Positions 43,139 to 51,540 of a stretch of 64,000 bases of DNA are shown here, piece after piece. The notes below the pieces were generated by a model. The model searched no databases, was not told the DNA's origin, and was given only the letters and a program-made list of their open reading frames with translations. Position numbers and translations under genes: made by a program. The DNA is from an uncultured Collinsella sp. (GTDB lineage: Bacteria > Actinomycetota > Coriobacteriia > Coriobacteriales > Coriobacteriaceae), in NCBI GenBank assembly GCA_900757205.1, contig CAAENA010000017.1, forward strand, positions 10,014-74,013, read 5' to 3'. Position 1 is the stretch's first letter. Each line of letters starts with the position of its first letter.

Positions 43139-45751
43139 TTGAAGCTCATCATCGCCGAGAAAAACGACGCCGCGCGTCAGATCGCCGAGCGTTTGTCCAC
43201 GGGCAAGCCCAAAAAGGACAAGGTGTACAACACTGCCATCTACCGTTTTGAGTGGAAGGGCGAGGAGTGCGTGACCATCGGCCTGGCCGGTCACATCTTG
43301 GCGCCCGATTTTTGCGACAGTGTGCTGTTCGATAAAAAGCTGGGCTGGTATTCGGTCACCGAGGACGGCGAGATGCTGCCGGCCGACATGCCCGATGGCC
43401 TGGCTCGTCCGCCCTACGACACCAAGCGCAAGCCGTTTCTTGCCGACGGTATCTCCATCAAGGGCTGGAAGCTCGAGAGCCTGCCATACCTCACCTGGGC
43501 ACCCGTCATTAAGCTGCCGGCCGAGAAGGAGCTCATCCGCTCGCTTAAGAACCTCGCTAAAAAGTCCGACAGCGTCATCATCGCCACGGACTTCGATCGC
43601 GAGGGCGAGCTGATCGGTTCGGACGCTCTCAACAAGGTGCGTGAGGTGGCGCCCGACTTGCCGGTTGCCCGCGCCCAATACTCTTCGTTTACCAAGGCCG
43701 AGATCACGCAGGCCTTCGATAATCTCGTCTCGCTCGACCAGAACCTGGCCGACGCTGGCGAGAGCCGTCAGCACATCGACCTTATCTGGGGCGCGGTGCT
43801 CACGCGCTATCTGACGCTCGCCAAGTTCGGCGGCTTCGGCAACGTGCGCTCCGCCGGCCGCGTGCAGACGCCGACGCTTGCCTTGGTGGTCGAGCGCGAG
43901 CGCGAGCGCATGGCGTTTGTGCCCGAGGACTATTGGCAGATTCGCGGCATGGGTGCTGCGCAGGGCGCTGCCGAGGATGATCGCTTTAAGATCGCGCACA
44001 AGACAGCGCGTTTTACCGACAAGGATGCTGCCGAGACGGCGTATGGTCACGTCGACGGCGCCAGGACGGCGACCGTCGCCGCGGTGACCAAGCGCTCCCG
44101 CAAGCAGCAGCCGCCCACGCCGTTTGCGACGACCTCGCTGCAGGCCGCCGCCGCGGCCGAGGGCATCTCGCCTGCGCGTACCATGCGCATCGCCGAGTCC
44201 CTCTACATGGCGGGTCTCATCAGCTACCCGCGTGTCGACAACACCGTGTACCCCGCGACGCTCGATCTGGGCGCCGTGGTGAGCGACCTGGCAAAGACCA
44301 ACCCGGCGCTGGCGCCCGTATGCAAAAAGGTGCTCGCCGGCCCCATGAAGCCCACGCGTGGCAAGGTCGAGACCACCGACCACCCGCCCATCTACCCCAC
44401 GGGCGAGGGCGATCCGTCCACGCTCGATGGCGGCCAGCGCAAGCTCTACGACCTCATCGCCCGTCGCTTCCTGGCGACGCTCATGGGTCCCGCGACTATC
44501 GAGAACACCAAGCTCGAGCTCGACGTCAACGGTGAGCCGTTCGTGGCTTCGGGCGATGTGCTCGTGACCCCGGGTTTCCGCGAGGCGTATCCGTATGGAC
44601 TCAAGCGCGATGAGCAGATGCCGCCGCTGGAGCAGGGCGATACGGTCGACGTGTTCGACATTAAGCTCGAGGCCAAGCAGACCGAGCCGCCCGCTCGCTA
44701 CAGCCAGGGCAAGCTCGTGCAGGAGATGGAAAAGCGCGGCCTGGGCACCAAGTCCACGCGTGCGAGCATCATCGAGCGCCTGTATGCCGTGCGCTATCTC
44801 AAAAACGATCCCGTTGAGCCGAGCCAGCTGGGCATCGCCATCATCGACGCGCTGACGCAATTTGCCCCGCGCATCACGAGCCCCGATATGACCAGCGAGC
44901 TCGACGGCGATATGACCCGCGTCGAGCGCGGCGAGGACACCGAAGAGCATGTCGTGACGCACTCGCGCGCGCTGCTGGCCGGCGTGCTCGACGAGCTGCT
45001 CAAGCACACGCAGGAGCTAGGCGACGCCATCAGCGACGCCGTCACGGCCGATGCACGCGTGGGCGCTTGCCCCAAGTGCGGCAAGGACCTGGTTATGAAG
45101 ACGAGCGCCAAGACCCGCGGCAGCTTTATCGGCTGCATGGGCTGGCCCGACTGCGATGTGACCTATCCGGTGCCGAGCGGCGTCAAGGTGAGCCCGCTCG
45201 AGGGCGAGGCCGCCGTGTGCCCCGAATGCGGTGCGCCGCGCATTAAGTGTCAGCCGTTCCGCCAGAAGGCTTTCGAGATCTGCGTGAACCCCACGTGCCC
45301 CACCAACTACGAGCCTGACCTTAAGGTGGGCGAGTGCAAGGTGTGCGCCGAGGCCGGACGCCATGGCGACCTGATCGCGCACAAGAGCGAGAAGAGCGGC
45401 AAGCGCTTTATCCGCTGCACCAACTACGATGACTGCGGCGTGAGCTATCCTCTGCCGGCGCGCGGTAAGCTCGAGGCGACGGGTGAGACCTGCCCCGAGT
45501 GCGGCGCTCCCATCGTGGTGGTCAATACGGCGCGCGGCCCGTGGCGTATTTGCGTCAACATGGACTGTCCGACCAAGGAGAAGAAGCCCGCCCGCGGCCG
45601 CAAGACCACGACTAAGGCGAGCACGGCCAAGAAGACGACGGCGGCCAAGAAGACGACGGCGGCCAAGAAGACGACGGCTAAGAAAGCCACTGCCGCCAAG
45701 AAGACGACCGCGAAGAAGTCGACTGCCAAGAAAGTAGCCGCCGACAAGTAA
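43139..45751 (+). CDS. topA: type IA DNA topoisomerase
   Basis: Relaxes negative supercoils through a 5'-phosphotyrosine. TTG 43139 follows ATAGGAG. The 870-aa protein has an N-terminal Toprim domain (IIAEKNDAARQIAERL and ATDFDREGELIG), catalytic Y363 in GLISYPRVDN, and the gate domains. Four zinc-ribbon-like cysteine units follow (about 640-820: CPKCGKD, CPECGAP, CKVCAEA, CPECGAP with later Cys pairs). The last about 50 residues are AKKTTAAKK-type lysine repeats that probably bind DNA. The Toprim and gate sequences differ from classical bacterial TopA (no TxMRTDS), resembling the archaeal-like branch. A terminator follows. Confidence 0.92.
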   Translation: MKLIIAEKNDAARQIAERLSTGKPKKDKVYNTAIYRFEWKGEECVTIGLAGHILAPDFCDSVLFDKKLGWYSVTEDGEMLPADMPDGLARPPYDTKRKPFLADGISIKGWKLESLPYLTWAPVIKLPAEKELIRSLKNLAKKSDSVIIATDFDREGELIGSDALNKVREVAPDLPVARAQYSSFTKAEITQAFDNLVSLDQNLADAGESRQHIDLIWGAVLTRYLTLAKFGGFGNVRSAGRVQTPTLALVVERERERMAFVPEDYWQIRGMGAAQGAAEDDRFKIAHKTARFTDKDAAETAYGHVDGARTATVAAVTKRSRKQQPPTPFATTSLQAAAAAEGISPARTMRIAESLYMAGLISYPRVDNTVYPATLDLGAVVSDLAKTNPALAPVCKKVLAGPMKPTRGKVETTDHPPIYPTGEGDPSTLDGGQRKLYDLIARRFLATLMGPATIENTKLELDVNGEPFVASGDVLVTPGFREAYPYGLKRDEQMPPLEQGDTVDVFDIKLEAKQTEPPARYSQGKLVQEMEKRGLGTKSTRASIIERLYAVRYLKNDPVEPSQLGIAIIDALTQFAPRITSPDMTSELDGDMTRVERGEDTEEHVVTHSRALLAGVLDELLKHTQELGDAISDAVTADARVGACPKCGKDLVMKTSAKTRGSFIGCMGWPDCDVTYPVPSGVKVSPLEGEAAVCPECGAPRIKCQPFRQKAFEICVNPTCPTNYEPDLKVGECKVCAEAGRHGDLIAHKSEKSGKRFIRCTNYDDCGVSYPLPARGKLEATGETCPECGAPIVVVNTARGPWRICVNMDCPTKEKKPARGRKTTTKASTAKKTTAAKKTTAAKKTTAKKATAAKKTTAKKSTAKKVAADK

Positions 45752-45777
45752 CAGCGCAGCCGAAACATTGACCAAAA

Positions 45778-45818
45778 CAAAAATGAGCGAGGACCCCGCG
45801 ATCCTCGCTCATTTTTTT
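45778..45818 (+). terminator. Rho-independent terminator after topA
   Basis: AAAAATGAGCGAGGA pairs with TCCTCGCTCATTTTT and a run of seven T follows. Confidence 0.92.
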
Positions 45819-45820
45819 GA

Positions 45821-45878
45821 CCGGCAGTTAGGGACGTTCCTTTTCTGCTGGCAGTTTAGGAACGTCCCTAACTGCCGG
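45821..45878. repeat. REP-type palindromic repeat with perfect 20-bp arms
   Basis: CCGGCAGTTAGGGACGTTCC at 45821-45840 is exactly inverted at 45859-45878 around an 18-base loop that contains CTGGCAG. It is the clearest member of the family. Confidence 0.8.
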
Positions 45879-45896
45879 CTCGGGAACGACAAAGTG

Positions 45897-46880
45897 CTAG
45901 TTCACCTCGACAGGTTTGGCGCCGGGATAGCGCTCCTCAAAGTCTAGGCGGTACTTATTGTCATTGGTGCCCGCCACGTTGTCGCGTGACAGCGGCGCCA
46001 CGATCTCATTCTTGTGATCCGCAGGCTTTGCGTACTTCAGGCTGATCTCCCAGGCATCGCAGATCGCGTCAATGCGGTGGTCCAGGTCGTCATACAGGGC
46101 AACGATGTCTTTCCAGGAGCTGTAGTTCTTAGAGCTCGTCGGGACGTCCAGGTCCTCGACGATGTCGTAATACTGCTCGATGGTGTCCTCCGTGCGCTCG
46201 GCGACGTCGGCGAGATTTTGACGGGTGGTGCGATCTTCTTCCAGATAGCTGCCGTTGAAGTTCTGTGCGCAGCCACGGACGTAGTTGTCGAGGTCTTCGA
46301 GCAGGTCGTAGTATTCGCTCAGTCGGCGGTAGAGGTTCTGCTCGGAGAGCGTTGCTTCGCTGCCATCCTCGTCGTCATCGTCATCATCGTCGTACAGGCT
46401 GTTGGGATCGCCGAGAGGCTTTAGGTCATCGTCGTCGACGTCATGGTGCAGCTTAGCTACCTCGGCAGTCGTCTGCGTGGCGGCGTTGTCGAAAGGCTTG
46501 ATCACAAAGAAAACGACCAGGGCGATGATGATCGCCACCAGCACAACGATAACGGCGATAAGCGGCCCGGTGCCGCTCTTTTTGGGAGCGGGGGTCTGTG
46601 GCGAAGCGGGCGCGTATGCGGGAGCCGGCTGCTGTTGGGGCGAGCCGCTCGCGACGGGTATGCGCTGCGTGGTCTCGACGGCCGCGGGGCCTGCGGCGGG
46701 GTCGGGGCGATAGGCGAGGGGGTCGTCCGCCTTGGCTTGCGGCGTATCGAGGGAACCGGTCTGCTCAAAAGCGGGCTGGCTATCGCTCGCGGTTGTTTGC
46801 TCAACGGGTGCACCGCACGAGGTGCAGAACTTGGCATCATCTGCAAGAAGTTTGCCGCACGAGGCGCAATACCGAGACAT
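45897..46880 (-). CDS. zinc-ribbon membrane protein with acidic linker (327 aa)
   Basis: ATG 46880 has AAAGGAG upstream and is chosen over a longer start. The N-terminus MSRYCASCGKLLADDAKFCT is a double C-x-x-C zinc ribbon (CASCG and CTSCG). A Pro/Gln-rich region, one membrane helix (about residues 115-140) and a highly acidic stretch (DDDDDDDED) follow. The extracellular C-terminal half (about 190-327) is helical. This layout is common in Actinobacteria and Firmicutes envelope proteins of unknown function. Convergent with topA; its regulatory region includes a palindromic repeat. Confidence 0.8.
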   Translation of the reverse strand: MSRYCASCGKLLADDAKFCTSCGAPVEQTTASDSQPAFEQTGSLDTPQAKADDPLAYRPDPAAGPAAVETTQRIPVASGSPQQQPAPAYAPASPQTPAPKKSGTGPLIAVIVVLVAIIIALVVFFVIKPFDNAATQTTAEVAKLHHDVDDDDLKPLGDPNSLYDDDDDDDEDGSEATLSEQNLYRRLSEYYDLLEDLDNYVRGCAQNFNGSYLEEDRTTRQNLADVAERTEDTIEQYYDIVEDLDVPTSSKNYSSWKDIVALYDDLDHRIDAICDAWEISLKYAKPADHKNEIVAPLSRDNVAGTNDNKYRLDFEERYPGAKPVEVN

Positions 46881-46949
46881 TGCCACTCCTTTCGCCACAT
46901 TTCAATGCAATACGACGATTATACCCACCGCTCAAAATTCCCCATCATA

Positions 46950-47016
46950 AGTTGCGGTGAAATAGGGACTGTTTGTCGGTCTCAGAGCTTCAATCAGTCC
47001 CTATTTCACCGCAACT
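46950..47016. repeat. palindromic repeat with perfect 22-bp arms
   Basis: The arms at 46950-46971 and 46995-47016 are perfectly inverted (AGTTGCGGTGAAATAGGGAC on the left); the core GGGACTG resembles the REP family, but the flanks differ, so it may be a separate subfamily. Confidence 0.75.
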
Positions 47017-47117
47017 TCGGAACGACTAGGTGGGATTTGGGGTGCGCCTGCCCCTGGGGTATCATGGCTTGGTTGATATATCTGCATTTACGCGCCTTGT
47101 AGGAAGGGGCTGCGCCC

Positions 47118-47801
47118 ATGGCTTTTGAGCCTGCTCAACATAGCTTTATCACGCTCGAGGGCGTCGACGGTGCCGGCAAGTCCACGCAGGCGCGCCTGCT
47201 CGCCCGTGCGCTCGAGCTCGCTGGCCACCAGGTTGTGAGCCTGCGCGAACCGGGCGGCACCGCCATCAGCGAAAAGATCCGTGCTCTGCTGCTCGACCCC
47301 GCCAATACGGCGATGGGCGATACCTGCGAGTTGCTGCTCTACGAGGCGGCGCGCGCCCAGTTGGTGCACGAGGTCATAGCCCCCGCCCTTGCGGCCGGCA
47401 GGGTGGTCCTGTGTGACCGCTTCTACGATTCCACGACCTGCTACCAAGCGTTTGCCGACGGCCTTGATCGCCAGATGGTGCGAGATGCCAACAACCTGGC
47501 CGTCGCGGGTACGCACCCGGCGCTCACACTCGTCTACCACATCACGCCCGAGCAGGCGGCACTGCGCATGGTAGCCCGTGGTGCGGCAGATCGCATGGAG
47601 GCAAAGGGCATGGCATTCCAAGAGCGTGTCTACCAGGGCTTTTGCGCAATTGCCGCCGAGGAGCCAAACCGCGTAAAGCTCATCGATGCCACCGCGACCA
47701 TCGAGGAAGTCTTCGAGAAGACGGTCGAGCAGGTTCGTGCGTACGGTCTCGACATTCCGCAAGATGCCGTCGCCGCCGCGCTTGCCAAGGAGGACGAGTA
47801 A
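47118..47801 (+). CDS. tmk: thymidylate kinase
   Basis: Phosphorylates dTMP to dTDP. The 227-aa protein has the P-loop GVDGAGKST at residues 15-23, the DRFYDST dTMP-binding motif and a LID region RGAADRMEAKG. The start ATG 47118 is close to AAGGGG. It opens the conserved tmk-holB-ricT cluster found in low- and some high-GC Gram-positives; holB begins one base after its stop. Confidence 0.96.
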   Translation: MAFEPAQHSFITLEGVDGAGKSTQARLLARALELAGHQVVSLREPGGTAISEKIRALLLDPANTAMGDTCELLLYEAARAQLVHEVIAPALAAGRVVLCDRFYDSTTCYQAFADGLDRQMVRDANNLAVAGTHPALTLVYHITPEQAALRMVARGAADRMEAKGMAFQERVYQGFCAIAAEEPNRVKLIDATATIEEVFEKTVEQVRAYGLDIPQDAVAAALAKEDE

Positions 47802-47802
47802 C

Positions 47803-48930
47803 ATGGCCCCCGCTCAGGCAAGCCTGCTGGCCAAGCTGGACACCCAGCAGCGCGTGCGCGACTTTTTGACCAACGCCGTCGCCAGCGGTCGCGCATCGCA
47901 CGCCTACCTGTTTTTGGGCGCGCCCGGCGCGGGCAAGCTCGACGCCGCGTGGGCGCTCGCCCAAGCCTTCCTGTGCGAGCAGGATGGCTGCGGCTCATGC
48001 GATAGCTGCGTGCGCGTCGCCCGCCATACGCACCCCGACGTGCACTATTACACGCCCGAGAGCGCCACGGGCTACCTCATCGCCCAGACCCGCGAGCTGC
48101 TCGACGACGTGCCTCTGGCGCCCATTCGTGCCAAGGCCAAGGTCTACATCATCGACCGTGCCGAGCAGCTGCGCGCCAACACCGCCAACGCACTGCTCAA
48201 AACACTCGAGGAGCCGCCTGAGGGCGTTATGTTCATCCTGCTGGGCACCTCGGCAGACGTGATGTTGCCCACCATCGTGAGCCGCTGCCAGTGCGTGCCG
48301 TTTCGGCTGGTATCGCCCGCCGTCGCCGCGCAGGCCGTGAGTCGCGCCACCGGTCAGGACCCTGCGCGTTGCCGCATGGCCGTCGCCGTAGCGGGAAGCC
48401 CCACGCGTGGCATCGAGTTCCTCAAGAGCGCCGAGCGCCAGGACGCCCGCCGTCAGATGGTCCGCGCCATCGATTCGCTTATCGCCGCCGACGAGGCCGA
48501 CGTGCTCAGTCGCGCCAAGTCACTCATCGTCGCCGTTAAGGCGCCGCTCGCCGAGGTCAAGTCCACGCAGGAAAAGGTGCTCGAGCAAAACGCCGACTAC
48601 CTGTCGCGTGGAGCATTGAAGCAGCTTGAGGACCGCAACAAGCGCGAACTCAACGCGCGCGAGCGTTCGGGTATCATGGAAGCGCTGGCGAGCGCGCGGA
48701 CGCTCATGCGCGACGTGCTGCTGACGTTTCAGGACGAGGCAGCCGACGTGGTGAACGAGGACGTGCGCGACACGATCGGGCGGCTTGCCGCCGCGACCAA
48801 TGTTGCGGGTGCCACGCGGGCGCTCGAGGCAGTCGCAACCGCCGAGCGCAACATTGCCAGAAACGTTACTCCCCAGCTGGCCATCGAGGTCATGCTGTTC
48901 GATATCAGGAAGGCACTGAAATGCCGTTAG
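47803..48930 (+). CDS. holB: DNA polymerase III delta' subunit
   Basis: A clamp-loader subunit of the replisome. The 375-aa AAA+ protein has a P-loop-like GAPGAGKLD (about residue 39), a zinc-binding cluster CEQDGCGSCDSC, the sensor stretch YIIDRAEQLRANTANALLKT, the LEEPPE motif and SRCQCVPFRL. ATG 47803 overlaps the tmk tail closely and lies right after its stop. The gene overlaps ricT by ten bases. C-terminal sequence past about 210 is divergent, as is usual for this subunit. Confidence 0.9.
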   Translation: MAPAQASLLAKLDTQQRVRDFLTNAVASGRASHAYLFLGAPGAGKLDAAWALAQAFLCEQDGCGSCDSCVRVARHTHPDVHYYTPESATGYLIAQTRELLDDVPLAPIRAKAKVYIIDRAEQLRANTANALLKTLEEPPEGVMFILLGTSADVMLPTIVSRCQCVPFRLVSPAVAAQAVSRATGQDPARCRMAVAVAGSPTRGIEFLKSAERQDARRQMVRAIDSLIAADEADVLSRAKSLIVAVKAPLAEVKSTQEKVLEQNADYLSRGALKQLEDRNKRELNARERSGIMEALASARTLMRDVLLTFQDEAADVVNEDVRDTIGRLAAATNVAGATRALEAVATAERNIARNVTPQLAIEVMLFDIRKALKCR

Positions 48931-50621
48931 TCGTACCCGTTAAGTTTACCTACGCCTCGCGCGACCTGTGGTTCGATCCGCAGGATTTGGATATCCTCGA
49001 GGCCGATTATGCCATTTGCTCCACCGAGCGCGGAACCGAGATCGGCCTGGTCACGGCCGATCCCTTCGAGGTGCCGCAAGACGAGATCGGTCAGCCGCTC
49101 AAGCCCGTGCTGCGCGTGGCGAGCGACATCGACCTGCAGCTTGCCGACGACCTGGCCATCCAGGGCGACGAGGCCATGGTCGACTTCCGCCGCCTGGTCA
49201 AGGAGCTCGACCTCGAGATGAAGCCGGTCGGCGTCGAGTACCTGTTTGGCGGCGAGAAGGCCGTGTTCTACTTTGCGGCCGAGGAGCGCGTCGATTTTCG
49301 CCAGCTCGTCAAGGATCTGTCCTCGACGCTGCACATTCGCGTCGACATGCGCCAGATCGGCGTGCGCGACGAGACCCGCCTGGTGGGCGGCTATGCCCAG
49401 TGCGGACAGGAGCTCTGCTGCACGCGCTTTGGCGGACAGTTTGAGCCCGTCTCGATTCGCATGGCAAAAGAGCAGGACCTACCGCTCAACTCGTCCAAGA
49501 TCAGCGGCGTTTGCGGCCGCCTGATGTGCTGCCTGCGCTATGAGTTCGAGGCCTACAAGGACTTTAAGAGCCGTGCGCCCAAAAAGAAGACGCTCATCGA
49601 TACGCCGCTTGGCAAGGCGCGTATTCAGGAATATGACACGCCGCGTGAGCAGCTGGTGCTGCGCCTGGAGAACGGCAAAGTCTTTAAGGTCAACCTGGCC
49701 GATATGACGTGCTCGGAGGGCTGCAAAAAGAAGGCCGCCGAGCAGGGCTGCAACTGCCGCCCCGACTGCGTGACGCGCGACGTGCTCGAGCGCATCGAGT
49801 CGCCCGAGATGCGCCTGGCGCTCATGGAGCTCGATCGCGAGAACGGCGTCGACGTGGGCGATGGTCTGTCGAGCGCCGACCGTCTTGCCGGCACGTCGAT
49901 GCCCAAGCGCCGTCGTCGCGATGCCGATTCCGATACCCGCGCTGCTCAGAGCCAGGTCGAGGGCCGTGGCCGCGGAAAGGGCCGTGGTAAGGCCGAGGCA
50001 CCCGAGGCCGAGGAGGCCGCCGGTGCCCGTCGTCGTCGCAAGCGCGCAGGCTCGGGCGATGCTGCCGAGGCTGCAGCCGCGGGCAAGAACGCCTCTCGCG
50101 AGCGCGAGGTTCAGCAACCCCAGCAGCAGAATCGCGGCGGTGGCATGAACCCCACACGTCGCCGCCGCCGTCATCTGTCGAGCGAGGAGCGCGAGGACGC
50201 CTTCCGCGCCGCAGCTGCTCGCGAGGCTGGTGCCGCTTTCAAGGGCGCCTCGGCCTCCGATGCGTCTGCCGACAAGGGCGGCAAGTCACGTGGCGAGGAT
50301 GAGCGCGTGCCGCGTCCGCGCCGTCGCCATTCCTCGGGCGCGCAGCAGAAGCCTTCAGTGCCCTCCGTGGCCGATCAGGTCTCGGATGGCGAGGTCAAGG
50401 TCACGCGCCGTCGTCCCGGAGATGGCGGGGGAGCGGCTGCTAAGGCTTCGCGTGGCGCCGCTCGCGACGAGCGCGAGCCGCGCGAGGATCGCGGTGGCGA
50501 GGGCTCGGCCGACCAGGGCCAAAAGCGCCGTCGCCGTCGCCGTTCCCGCAAGCCGCGCCAGGATGGTGGCGAGGGCTCGACCCCGTCTTCGTCTGCACCA
50601 CAACCGCCCGCCGGCGAATAA
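48921..50621 (+). CDS. PSP1/RicT-family protein with long basic tail
   Basis: The N-terminal 270 residues are a PSP1 domain with the family hallmarks GGYAQCGQELCCTRFG and SGVCGRLMCCLRYE, cysteine clusters that bind iron-sulfur in Bacillus RicT (YaaT). RicT there takes part in the RNase Y-associated complex. The C-terminal 300 residues are low-complexity Arg/Ala/Gly/Glu (many RRRR and GRGRGKG stretches), likely disordered and RNA-binding, and absent from short homologues. It starts ten bases inside holB. The location after tmk and holB matches the usual order. Confidence 0.88.
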   Translation: MPLVVPVKFTYASRDLWFDPQDLDILEADYAICSTERGTEIGLVTADPFEVPQDEIGQPLKPVLRVASDIDLQLADDLAIQGDEAMVDFRRLVKELDLEMKPVGVEYLFGGEKAVFYFAAEERVDFRQLVKDLSSTLHIRVDMRQIGVRDETRLVGGYAQCGQELCCTRFGGQFEPVSIRMAKEQDLPLNSSKISGVCGRLMCCLRYEFEAYKDFKSRAPKKKTLIDTPLGKARIQEYDTPREQLVLRLENGKVFKVNLADMTCSEGCKKKAAEQGCNCRPDCVTRDVLERIESPEMRLALMELDRENGVDVGDGLSSADRLAGTSMPKRRRRDADSDTRAAQSQVEGRGRGKGRGKAEAPEAEEAAGARRRRKRAGSGDAAEAAAAGKNASREREVQQPQQQNRGGGMNPTRRRRRHLSSEEREDAFRAAAAREAGAAFKGASASDASADKGGKSRGEDERVPRPRRRHSSGAQQKPSVPSVADQVSDGEVKVTRRRPGDGGGAAAKASRGAARDEREPREDRGGEGSADQGQKRRRRRRSRKPRQDGGEGSTPSSSAPQPPAGE

Positions 50622-50684
50622 CGCCCGCGAGCGGATTTTGCTCGCCTTGCCCCGAGCGCATCGGGGTATCATAGCGCTGAATCA

Positions 50685-50720
50685 ACAACCCTCCCTGCGA
50701 CCGAACGTAGGGAGGGTTGT
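50685..50720 (+). promoter_or_regulatory. hairpin that sequesters the comF ribosome-binding site
   Basis: ACAACCCTCCCT at 50685-50696 pairs perfectly with AGGGAGGGTTGT at 50709-50720, and the right arm contains the GGAGGG ribosome site of the TTG start at 50724. Translation of comF should be low unless the stem is opened. Confidence 0.6.
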
Positions 50721-50723
50721 GTC

Positions 50724-51530
50724 TTGAAGAGCCATCTGAACATATTGAGCCGTCTGCAGGGTGCCGGCGCCCTACCGTTTGCGGACGAATCGCTACCGTT
50801 TGCCGAGCGGGCGGCGCACGAGGCGCTTGAGGCGTTGTCGCCAACACGATGTGCCGGCTGCGAGCGCGCCGGTACGCTTATTTGCCAAGACTGCCTGGCT
50901 GCGCTCACGCTCATCGACCCACGTCATAGCTGCACCCGATGCGGCGCCCCGTTTGGGGATTTGCTGTGCACTGAGTGTTCGGTCGAGGGCACGTCCTCGG
51001 CAATGGCGGAGGCGCTCGACCGCTGCCTGGCGTGCGCCGTCTATGCGCATCCGCTGCCGCGCATCATTAAAGCGTACAAGGACGCGGGCGAGCGACGCCT
51101 GGCGCCGTATCTGGCGGAGCTGCTCTACGACACCGCCCTGCATGCCCAGGTCGTAGCGCCCGATCGCTTAGGAGGTGTGCTGTCCGGTGCGGATGCGGTG
51201 GTGTTTGTGCCTGCGACGGCGGCAGCGTTTCGGCGGCGTGGCTTTGATCATATGGAGGCCATTGCGCGCCCATTTTGCGAGCTGTCGGGCGTTCCCCTGC
51301 TCGATGCCCTCGTCAAGTACGGGCATGGCGACCAGCGCGAACTCGGTCGTGAGGAGCGTCGCGAGCGTGCCCAAGGCATGTACGAGACGGTTGAGGACGT
51401 GCGCGGCCGCCGTCTACTGCTTATCGATGACGTTATCACCACGGGCGCGACCATGGCAGCGGCCTCGGCGGAGCTTAAGCGTGCCGGCGCTGCGGCAGTC
51501 GATGGCCTTGCTATCGCACGTGTTTGGTAG
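50724..51530 (+). CDS. comF: ComF-family phosphoribosyltransferase-like protein
   Basis: TTG start at 50724. The 268-aa protein has a zinc-ribbon N-terminus (CAGCERAGTLICQDC and CTRCGAPFGDLLCTEC) and a PRTase-fold C-terminus with the PRPP loop LLLIDDVITTGAT. ComFC-type proteins help DNA uptake during competence; a house-cleaning role is possible where comFA is absent, as here. Gene order comF - RNA - hpf resembles the comFC-raiA locus of many Gram-positives. The RBS lies inside a hairpin. Confidence 0.85.
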   Translation: MKSHLNILSRLQGAGALPFADESLPFAERAAHEALEALSPTRCAGCERAGTLICQDCLAALTLIDPRHSCTRCGAPFGDLLCTECSVEGTSSAMAEALDRCLACAVYAHPLPRIIKAYKDAGERRLAPYLAELLYDTALHAQVVAPDRLGGVLSGADAVVFVPATAAAFRRRGFDHMEAIARPFCELSGVPLLDALVKYGHGDQRELGREERRERAQGMYETVEDVRGRRLLLIDDVITTGATMAAASAELKRAGAAAVDGLAIARVW

Positions 51531-51540
51531 GGGTGGTTTT

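Noticed and set aside
42350..45007. Minus-strand open frame of about 885 codons opposite hypB and topA
   Set aside because: Overlaps two well-supported genes; it arises from high GC at third positions.
45600..45750. Repeat array at the topA 3' end resembling a short repeat cluster
   Set aside because: It encodes the in-frame lysine-rich AKKTT tail; the periodicity is codon-based and there are no spacers as in a CRISPR array.
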